Shown: positions 1 through 5,561 of the stretch, one piece after another
How the letters are laid out: each line of letters opens with the position of its first letter
Position numbering within the stretch: position 1 is the stretch's first letter
Assembly (NCBI GenBank): GCA_937995495.1
Contig: CALKKA010000038.1
Span: 1 to 5,561, forward strand
Length of the DNA stretch: 5,561 bases
Reading direction: 5' to 3'
Origin: an uncultured Phycisphaerae bacterium
GTDB lineage: Bacteria > Planctomycetota > Phycisphaerae > Sedimentisphaerales > Anaerohalosphaeraceae
Made by a program: the position numbers and the translations under genes
Notes under the pieces: model-generated
The model's database searches: none
Seen by the model: only the letters and a program-made list of their open reading frames with translations
What the model was told of the DNA's origin: nothing

Positions 1-1116
1 ACTTCGCCGCCGTTGTATTCCCGTAAGGACCGGCGGGTGCTGATGAGTCTGGACATGTCGGATGAAACGACAAAAAATGCCAAGGATGTTCGTCCCGATG
101 ACATGGATACAGGCATCTCCTGGATCAAACCGGTCGGCAAGGGACGGTTTTTTTATTGTTCACTGGGGCACAACAATCATCTGACTTGGAACAGGCCGGT
201 ATTGGAGCATTACCTGGCAGGCATTCAGTATGCCTTGGGCGATTTCAAGGTTGACGACACATCTCTGGAAATAATGACCAATGATTCGATGCCGCAAGCC
301 AGGGAAAGTGATGAGTCTGTAAGAACGAAAGCTGAATCACCGGTAATCAAAAAATGGACAGAGGCCGATGAGGAGGGTATGAAAATTGAATTCATGACGA
401 TTGATGGGATTATGGTTCATGAGAAAGACCCTGCAAAGCAACCGCAACCCAAAATTGTCACCGCAGGAGCAGCCAGCTGTGATGAAAAGGTCGGCAGTGC
501 CCCCTCTGATGCGGTTGTATTGTTTGATGGTACCGAGGAATCTTTGAAGAATTGGACTGATGTTAAGGGTAAGCCGACTAAATGGAAATTAGTTGATGGT
601 GCATTGGAGTCCGTTGATAAAGCCGGTTACATTCAAAGCAAACAGAAGTTTGGATCCTGCCAGTTGCATGTGGAGTGGGCATCGCCTTCTAAGGTCAAAG
701 GCAACGGTCAGGGGCGTGGGAACAGCGGTGTGTTCCTGATGGGCTACGAGGTGCAGGTTCTGGATTCTTTTAACAATGAAACCTATCCCGACGGTCAGGC
801 AGGGGCTCTGTACGGTCGAAAAAAACCGCTGGTGAATGCGTCACGCCGACCGGGTCAATGGCAGAGCTACGATATTATCTTCCACCGTCCGGTCTTTGAC
901 GACTCGGGTCAGGTGGTAAAAAAGGCGACATTTACCGTGTTGCATAATGGTGTGCTGATCCAGGATCATCTGGTGTTGTCAGGTGGCACGGGATGGCGGG
1001 GACCTCATTCGATTTCGGAATATCAGGTTCATGCCGACGCTCTGCCTATTCAGTTGCAGGATCACGGAAATCCAGTTCGATTTCGTAACATTTGGGTGAG
1101 GCCACTGGAAGATTAA
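1..1116 (+). CDS. ThuA domain–DUF1080 (3-keto-disaccharide hydrolase) fusion protein, 5'-truncated by window edge
   Basis: The frame is open from nt 1 to TAA at 1114-1116 (371 visible residues). A TTG at nt 13 is not a credible start, because it falls inside a recognisable ThuA domain; the true start is upstream. Residues ~1-82 are the C-terminal part of a ThuA domain (class I glutamine-amidotransferase-like fold, trehalose-utilisation family): a VLMSLD strand, W41 followed by KPVGKGRFFY, GHN at 56-58, and the closing LAGIQYALGDF. Residues ~83-170 are a charged linker whose end (PQPKIVTAG, then PSDAVVLFDGTE) resembles the usual N-terminal lead-in of DUF1080 proteins. Residues ~171-371 are DUF1080, a concanavalin-like beta-sandwich family, with GNSGVF (240-245), EVQVLD (250-255) and DGQAGALYG (264-272). 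DUF1080 proteins are known to cleave 3-keto-glycosides. The likely role here is releasing sugar from a 3-keto intermediate made by the downstream oxidoreductases; the substrate is unknown. Localisation cannot be judged without the N-terminus. Confidence 0.9.
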   Translation, partial: TSPPLYSRKDRRVLMSLDMSDETTKNAKDVRPDDMDTGISWIKPVGKGRFFYCSLGHNNHLTWNRPVLEHYLAGIQYALGDFKVDDTSLEIMTNDSMPQARESDESVRTKAESPVIKKWTEADEEGMKIEFMTIDGIMVHEKDPAKQPQPKIVTAGAASCDEKVGSAPSDAVVLFDGTEESLKNWTDVKGKPTKWKLVDGALESVDKAGYIQSKQKFGSCQLHVEWASPSKVKGNGQGRGNSGVFLMGYEVQVLDSFNNETYPDGQAGALYGRKKPLVNASRRPGQWQSYDIIFHRPVFDDSGQVVKKATFTVLHNGVLIQDHLVLSGGTGWRGPHSISEYQVHADALPIQLQDHGNPVRFRNIWVRPLED

Positions 1117-1139
1117 CTTTATTAAACGGGATTGATATT

Positions 1140-2546
1140 ATGGATCGAAGAAGTTTTCTGAAGTCAACGACCGCAAGCATTGGACTGTTCTCTATTGTTC
1201 CCAGTTATGTATTGGGACAAAATGGCAAGACGCCGCCCAGCGGCAAACTGAATATTGCCGCCATAGGTGTTGGAGGCATCGGCAAAAGTAATCTGAAGGT
1301 GATCTGCAAACCCTTGAGCCAACGGCAAGAAGATGGTGCATGGCCGGATCCCGATTCTCAAAATATTGTTGCGTTGTGTGATGTGGATTGGGAGTATGCC
1401 AAGGAAACTTTTGACGAGTTTCCTGAAGCCAAACGCTATAAAGATTATAGAGTGATGTTGGAGGAGATGGGCGATAAGATTGATGCGGTTCTGATCGCTA
1501 CGCCCGATCACACCCATGCCTGCATTGCGATGGAAGCGATGCGGCACGGCAAGCATGTTTATGTTCAAAAGCCCTTGACACATTCGGTTTATGAGGCACG
1601 AATACTGACCAAAGCGGCTCGTAAATACGGTGTTATAACCCAGATGGGAAACCAGGGACACAGCGCTGAAGGCGTTAGGCTTATCTGTGAATGGATCTGG
1701 GATGGGGCTATCGGCAATGTCCATGAGGTTCACGCCTGGACCAATCGTCCGGTCTGGCCGCAGGGTCTGCCTCGTCCAGAAGAAACACCGCCTGTTCCAA
1801 AGACACTGGACTGGGACTTATGGCTGGGCCCGGCACCGCAGCGACCTTATCATCCGGCCTATCACCCTTGGGACTGGAGAGCGTGGGTTGATTTTGGCAC
1901 GGGTGCCTTGGGCGACATGGCTTGCCATGTCATGGATCCGGTCTTTTGGGCGCTGAAGTTGAAGTATCCCGTTAGTGTTCAAGGTAGCTATGCGACCAAT
2001 ATTGGTGAAAAATGGAACAAACTGGATGTCAGTGAATCCTATCCGATTGGTTCGACCATTCATTTCGAATATCCATCCCGCAAATCAATGCCTGCAGTCA
2101 AGGTGCACTGGTATGACGGCGGACTGATGCCGGAACGTCCCGAAGAATTAGAGGATTCTCGAAGGATGGGTGACAGCGGGGGCGGTGTGATTTTTGTTGG
2201 CGACAAGGGTAAGCTGATGTGCGGTTGTTATGGCGCTCGTCCTGAACTGATTCCCTACTCTAAAATGAAAGCGTATCAAAAACCTAAAAAGACAATTCCT
2301 CGTGTGGAAACCGACCATGAAATGGACTGGGTCAATGCGATTAAAGAAGGGCGTCAGCCCAGCTCAAACTTTGACTATGCCGGACCATTTACCGAAATGG
2401 TACTGATGGGGAATCTGTGCCTGTTTGAACCGGGCAAAAAAATTCTTTGGGATGGTGATAATATGCAGGTGACAAATATCCCTGAATTGAACAAATATGT
2501 GAATCCACCCTATCGTGATGGATGGTACCTTCAAAAGAATGTATAA
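1140..2546 (+). CDS. Tat-exported Gfo/Idh/MocA family oxidoreductase (VQKPLTH type)
   Basis: This encodes 468 residues from ATG 1140. An in-frame TTG at 1092 would add 16 residues ahead of the Tat motif and overlap the previous gene, so ATG is preferred although no good Shine-Dalgarno precedes it (only AAACGGG). The N-terminus is a twin-arginine signal: RRSFLK at 3-8, a hydrophobic stretch, and a probable end near VLG-Q (25-27). The NAD(P)-binding Rossmann domain starts at ~37 with GVGGIG (43-48), then CDVDW at the end of beta-2 and ATPDHTH. K144 in YVQKPLTH is the conserved family lysine (usually EKP; here Q replaces E). The C-terminal alpha/beta domain has D259, H263 and D266 in GDMACHVMD, the usual active-site region. 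WDLWLGPAPQRPYHPAYHPWDWR is a signature I associate with planctomycete/verrucomicrobial members (recognition, not a search). Family members oxidise or epimerise sugars and cyclitols; some act as NAD-dependent glycosidases. Beside DUF1080, glycoside 3-dehydrogenase is a reasonable guess; the exact reaction is unknown. Confidence 0.93.
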   Translation: MDRRSFLKSTTASIGLFSIVPSYVLGQNGKTPPSGKLNIAAIGVGGIGKSNLKVICKPLSQRQEDGAWPDPDSQNIVALCDVDWEYAKETFDEFPEAKRYKDYRVMLEEMGDKIDAVLIATPDHTHACIAMEAMRHGKHVYVQKPLTHSVYEARILTKAARKYGVITQMGNQGHSAEGVRLICEWIWDGAIGNVHEVHAWTNRPVWPQGLPRPEETPPVPKTLDWDLWLGPAPQRPYHPAYHPWDWRAWVDFGTGALGDMACHVMDPVFWALKLKYPVSVQGSYATNIGEKWNKLDVSESYPIGSTIHFEYPSRKSMPAVKVHWYDGGLMPERPEELEDSRRMGDSGGGVIFVGDKGKLMCGCYGARPELIPYSKMKAYQKPKKTIPRVETDHEMDWVNAIKEGRQPSSNFDYAGPFTEMVLMGNLCLFEPGKKILWDGDNMQVTNIPELNKYVNPPYRDGWYLQKNV

Positions 2547-2558
2547 GTATATCAAGAA

Positions 2559-2563
2559 AAGGA
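2559..2563 (+). promoter_or_regulatory. Ribosome binding site for the second Gfo/Idh/MocA gene
   Basis: AAGGA lies 9 nt upstream of ATG 2573 in the 26-nt gap after the preceding gene. It decides the start: ATG 2522, inside the upstream gene, would place a non-signal-like extension before the Tat motif, and ATG 2585 has no comparable site at a suitable distance. Confidence 0.7.
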
Positions 2564-2572
2564 ATCCCTCTA

Positions 2573-3934
2573 ATGTTTGAAGATATGAGCAGACGGAATT
2601 TTATTAAAACATCCGCCGCGATCGGAGCGGGGATTTATGTTAGCGGAAAGGCACTGGGCGCCGATGCCCCTCAAAAAGATGTTATCAATGTTGCGTTGCT
2701 GGGTGCTGGGGCACAGGGCCAGGTGCTGATGTCAGCGATCTTGAAGAAGAAGGATCCGAGCATTCGGTTTCTGGCGGTATGCGATATCTGGGAGAAAGTG
2801 AATCTCAGGAGAGTGTCACGGCAAATGCAGTCGTACGGCAAAAAATTCGGCTTCAAGGGAACCCCGTATACCGATTATAAGGAAATGCTGGATACAGAAA
2901 CAGATCTGGATGCCGTGATTGTAGCCACACCGGACTTCTGGCATGCTGAGCATACGGTGGCTTGCCTTCAAAAGGGGTTGCATGTCTATTGCGAAAAAGA
3001 GATGAGCAATACCATTGAGGGTGCTCGCAAGATGCTTCAGGCTCAAAAGGCCAGCGGCAAACTGCTGCAGATCGGCCACCAGCGCCGCAGCAATCCCCGG
3101 TACCAACATTGCTATGATAAGTTGATCCAGGGGGCAGGTTTGCTGGGTCGCATTACCACCATCAACGGTCAATGGAATCGCAGCAAGGCATCCTGCGAGG
3201 ACTTGGGTTGGCCGGAGGGGACAGACATCGATCAGGAAACGCTGACAAAGTATGGCTTTAAGGATATGTCCCAGTTTCGCAACTGGCGCTGGTACATAGG
3301 ATTGGGAGGCGGTCCGATTGTTGATTTGGGCAGCCACCAGATCGATATTTACAGTTGGTTCCTGGGAACCTATCCTAAGAGTGTTATCGCCAGCGGCGGT
3401 GTGGACTATTGGAAGGGCCATGAATGGTATGACACTGTCATGGCGATCTATGAATACGAGACCAACGCGGGCACGGTACGGGCATTTTATCAGACAGGGA
3501 CGACCAATAGCGCCAACGGTTACTTCGAAAGTTTTATGGGGGACCAGGGAACACTGTTGATTTCTGAATCCGCCGGTCGTGGGAGTGTTTACCGCGAGGG
3601 ATGGGTAGATGAGGCCGCATGGGATCAATGGGTTGAAAAGGGGTACATTACAAAAGCAGAGGGTAAGCCCGCAAAGAAAGATGTTGACAATGAGGCTGTT
3701 CTGGATGTTCGCGAAGGAAGCTATGCTCCTGCCGAATACAAGATCCCAGTGACAATGAATGTGCCATATCATCAGCCGCATCTGGTGAACTTCTTTAATT
3801 CGATTCGCGGTACCGAAAAACTCAACTGCCCCGCTGAGATCGGGTACGAAACAGCCGTAACTGTTTTGAAAGTCAATGAAGCGGTTGCCCAGGCAAAACG
3901 CTTAGACTTCAAACCGGAAGAATTTTACGCTTGA
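2573..3934 (+). CDS. Tat-exported Gfo/Idh/MocA family oxidoreductase (CEKEM type)
   Basis: This encodes 453 residues from ATG 2573, chosen for the AAGGA site upstream and the well-placed Tat signal SRRNFIKTSAA (6-16), with a likely end near ALGADA (27-32). The Rossmann fold begins at ~37 with GAGAQG (44-49), then CDIWEK and ATPDFWH. K142 in YCEKEMSNTIE is the conserved family lysine; CEKEM replaces the more common EKP. GHQRR follows, and then D251, H255 and D258 in DLGSHQID, with the same D-x3-H-x2-D spacing as the neighbouring paralogue. The C-terminus FKPEEFYA resembles the usual ending of this subfamily. The two oxidoreductases are clearly divergent paralogues, not a recent duplication, so different substrates, opposite steps or a mixed complex are possible. 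Its stop codon overlaps the start of the cytochrome gene by 1 nt, suggesting coupled expression. Likely role: extracytoplasmic sugar or glycoside oxidation; a redox-neutral NAD-dependent glycosidase is an alternative. The substrate is unknown. Confidence 0.93.
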   Translation: MFEDMSRRNFIKTSAAIGAGIYVSGKALGADAPQKDVINVALLGAGAQGQVLMSAILKKKDPSIRFLAVCDIWEKVNLRRVSRQMQSYGKKFGFKGTPYTDYKEMLDTETDLDAVIVATPDFWHAEHTVACLQKGLHVYCEKEMSNTIEGARKMLQAQKASGKLLQIGHQRRSNPRYQHCYDKLIQGAGLLGRITTINGQWNRSKASCEDLGWPEGTDIDQETLTKYGFKDMSQFRNWRWYIGLGGGPIVDLGSHQIDIYSWFLGTYPKSVIASGGVDYWKGHEWYDTVMAIYEYETNAGTVRAFYQTGTTNSANGYFESFMGDQGTLLISESAGRGSVYREGWVDEAAWDQWVEKGYITKAEGKPAKKDVDNEAVLDVREGSYAPAEYKIPVTMNVPYHQPHLVNFFNSIRGTEKLNCPAEIGYETAVTVLKVNEAVAQAKRLDFKPEEFYA

Positions 3935-3936
3935 TG
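3932..3936 (+). other. TGATG stop/start overlap (translational coupling site)
   Basis: TGA of the second oxidoreductase (3932-3934) shares its A with the ATG (3934-3936) of the cytochrome gene. This arrangement commonly allows terminating ribosomes to restart. The only purine-rich candidate upstream is GGAAG at 3916-3920, 13 nt from the ATG and therefore a little far. In-frame ATGs at 3943 and 3946 could also be used and would keep the signal peptide. Confidence 0.65.
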
Positions 3937-5561
3937 ACTTCAATGATGGATCGAACGTTGAAAGAGATACTATTACTCATACTTTCATTCGCAGGCCTGA
4001 TAGCCTGTCCGCTCTGGGCGCAAGAGAAAAAAGAATTACTCGGTCAGGGCAGCGACGGCAACCGCAGCACTCCGGTTCACCGGATTAAGTTATTTGATGA
4101 ACATGGAAAACAGATCAAAGCGACAGATGAAAATCCAGAGCCATTTTCAACGAAGCGGACATGTGGCCAATGCCACGACTATGGCCAGATCGCATCCGGT
4201 TGGCATTTCAACGGTCATGATGTAGGCATTGATGCAGGTCGCCCCGGGCAGCCATGGGTGCTGACGGATGTCCAAGCCCGAACTCAGGTGCCCATGTCTG
4301 GCCGTCAATGGGAAGGCACATTTACACCCGAGCAATTGGGTGTTTCGCCATGGGAATTCGTAAAGCAGAACTTCAGTCATTTTCCAGGCGGCAGTTATGG
4401 CCAGATGGAAGCCGAAGAACCGGATGAGGCGATCCGTCAGGAAATCAGCGGCATGTTTGAGATTAATTGCCTCACCTGCCATAATGCTGACCCTCATCAG
4501 GACCAAAGCGACGCCGCTTTACAGGCGGCACGTCAGAATTATCGCTGGATACCCGCCGGTTCATCCGGAATGGCCGAGATCAGCGGAGTCGCCTCTTCGC
4601 TGGACGATTTCTTCGATCCTGAATTTGATGAAGGTGTTACCCTGAAATACAAAGAAGGCCTGTTTGACAAGGACGATAAGGTTTTCTTTGATATTATAAA
4701 CAGCCCCGCCAACGAGCGATGTTATTTTTGCCATTCCAATCAAAATCTTGGCATTGCAGAAGAGCATGAGTGGACACGGGATGAAGATGTGCACCTGAAA
4801 TCGGGGCTTCAGTGTGTGGATTGCCATCGCAACGGCGACGACCACATGATGACTCGTGGCATTGAAACCGATGGTCCCGGCAAGACACTGACGTGCCAGG
4901 GATGCCATGTGGGCGAACATCATTCGGATATTCCGGAGTTGGGTCGACTCGGAGCTCCCAAACCAGCCCATCGCGGCATACCGACGATTCACTTTGAGTC
5001 ATTGACCTGCACCGCCTGTCACTCAGGGCCTTGGCCAGCAGAGAAAGCCTCTCGTTGGCGGACAGCACGCATGCATAAGACCGGACTTCATGGCAAGCAT
5101 GATCTGGAGCTTCAACAGCCCCATGTTTATGGGCCGGTGATGATGAAAGGTGCTGATGATAAGATAGGCCCTCATAAAGTTATGTGGCCGGCATACTGGG
5201 CTGTTCTTACAGATGGCCAGCCCAATCCGATCGCTCCAAAGGATCTGCCGGACGAAGCCCGAAATGTTCTTGCCGCATCCGGAGATAGAGTTGATGACTG
5301 GAAACCACTGACTGGTGAGAAAATCATAGATGTTTTGAAGGTTCTTAAATCCGAAGACAGCGATGCCGCCTATATCGCGGGTGGCAAAATGTATCAACTG
5401 GCAGGCGCCGGTGAAATCGAAGTCATCGAGCATGCGGCCGCACAACCTTATGCCTGGCCCATGGCGCATGATGTGCGACCGGCAGAACAGGCGTTGGGAG
5501 TGAATAAATGCAAGGATTGCCACACAACCGAATCTCCGTTTTTCTTTGGCAAGACCGAACT
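3934..5561 (+). CDS. Exported multiheme cytochrome c (at least 7 CXXCH motifs), 3'-truncated by window edge
   Basis: The frame from ATG 3934 has no stop before the window ends (542 complete codons), so the gene is partial. ATG 3943 or 3946 are alternative starts. Residues ~9-29 form a signal peptide with the hydrophobic core ILLLILSFAGLIA. It could be cut by signal peptidase I at LWA-QE (29/30), or LIAC (22-25) could be a lipobox that makes a lipoprotein. Seven haem c attachment motifs are visible: CGQCH (77-81), CLTCH (179-183), CYFCH (263-267), CVDCH (294-298), CQGCH (321-325), CTACH (359-363) and CKDCH (526-530). Many extra histidines (for example H91 in GWHFN, and those in DVHLKSG, DDHMMTRG and PTIHFE) could be distal ligands. 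The last five residues before the edge give no domain ending. Dense haems with no obvious catalytic domain suggest an extracytoplasmic electron carrier or a multihaem oxidoreductase. I do not recognise a named family; an octahaem tetrathionate-reductase-like or PVC-specific group is possible. Coupling to the oxidoreductase gene suggests it takes electrons from sugar oxidation (inference). Confidence 0.92.
   Translation, partial: MTSMMDRTLKEILLLILSFAGLIACPLWAQEKKELLGQGSDGNRSTPVHRIKLFDEHGKQIKATDENPEPFSTKRTCGQCHDYGQIASGWHFNGHDVGIDAGRPGQPWVLTDVQARTQVPMSGRQWEGTFTPEQLGVSPWEFVKQNFSHFPGGSYGQMEAEEPDEAIRQEISGMFEINCLTCHNADPHQDQSDAALQAARQNYRWIPAGSSGMAEISGVASSLDDFFDPEFDEGVTLKYKEGLFDKDDKVFFDIINSPANERCYFCHSNQNLGIAEEHEWTRDEDVHLKSGLQCVDCHRNGDDHMMTRGIETDGPGKTLTCQGCHVGEHHSDIPELGRLGAPKPAHRGIPTIHFESLTCTACHSGPWPAEKASRWRTARMHKTGLHGKHDLELQQPHVYGPVMMKGADDKIGPHKVMWPAYWAVLTDGQPNPIAPKDLPDEARNVLAASGDRVDDWKPLTGEKIIDVLKVLKSEDSDAAYIAGGKMYQLAGAGEIEVIEHAAAQPYAWPMAHDVRPAEQALGVNKCKDCHTTESPFFFGKTE

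Noticed and set aside
371..396. AGGAGG (371-376) followed by in-frame ATG 379 and ATG 394 inside the ThuA-DUF1080 gene, as a possible internal start for a stand-alone DUF1080 protein.
   Set aside because: The spacing is 2 nt to the first ATG and 17 nt to the second, both poor, and the product would lack a signal peptide. A chance match within GAT-GAG-GAG-GGT codons is more likely.
1117..1139. Possible terminator or promoter in the gap between the first two genes.
   Set aside because: The gap is 23 nt, with no inverted repeat or convincing -35/-10 pair; the same is true of the 26-nt gap at 2547-2572.
1164..1733. Long minus-strand open frame opposite the first oxidoreductase gene.
   Set aside because: It lies entirely within a strongly recognised coding gene and its translation shows no family motifs; it is an antisense shadow.
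2816..3781. 321-codon minus-strand open frame opposite the second oxidoreductase gene.
   Set aside because: The plus-strand frame carries Rossmann and active-site motifs throughout; the antisense product has no recognisable domain or coherent composition.
4397..4645. Short plus-strand frame in another phase within the cytochrome gene.
   Set aside because: It overlaps the cytochrome frame, which contains the CLTCH motif here; no motif or start signal supports it.
4561..5523. Several minus-strand open frames opposite the cytochrome gene.
   Set aside because: The plus strand holds an uninterrupted frame with five of the seven CXXCH motifs in this span, so the antisense frames are shadows.

Overview
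The window looks like a piece of one co-directional (+ strand) operon from a member of the Planctomycetota-Verrucomicrobiota-Chlamydiota (PVC) group, probably an environmental, sugar-degrading planctomycete-type bacterium (Phycisphaerae/Sedimentisphaerales-like, or a Lentisphaerae/Kiritimatiellae relative). That placement rests on gene content and protein style: ThuA and DUF1080 (3-keto-disaccharide hydrolase) domains, Tat-exported Gfo/Idh/MocA oxidoreductases of the 'VQKPLTH' and 'CEKEMSNTIE' types, and a large periplasmic multiheme cytochrome c. It is a recognition-based inference, not a computed phylogeny.

Layout: (1) nt 1-1116, the 3' part of a ThuA + DUF1080 fusion gene whose beginning lies outside the window; (2) nt 1140-2546, a Tat-exported Gfo/Idh/MocA oxidoreductase; (3) nt 2573-3934, a second, divergent Tat-exported Gfo/Idh/MocA oxidoreductase; (4) nt 3934 to the window end, a signal-peptide-bearing multiheme cytochrome c with seven CXXCH motifs in the visible 542 residues, still open at nt 5561. 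Gaps between genes are 23 nt, 26 nt and a 1-nt stop/start overlap. I see no internal terminator or promoter, so co-transcription is likely. No RNA genes, mobile elements, repeats or CRISPR arrays were seen, and coding sequence fills almost the whole window.

How the genes may work together (inference): Gfo/Idh/MocA enzymes can oxidise the C3 hydroxyl of a glycoside, and DUF1080/ThuA-type proteins act on the resulting 3-keto sugar to break the glycosidic bond. This window carries both halves of such a 3-keto-glycoside pathway. The unusual part is the multiheme cytochrome translationally coupled to the second oxidoreductase. It suggests that sugar oxidation outside the cytoplasm may be wired to an extracytoplasmic electron-transfer chain instead of, or as well as, depending on a tightly bound, internally recycled NAD(P)(H). 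This link is suggested only by gene order and would need biochemical or comparative-genomic support.
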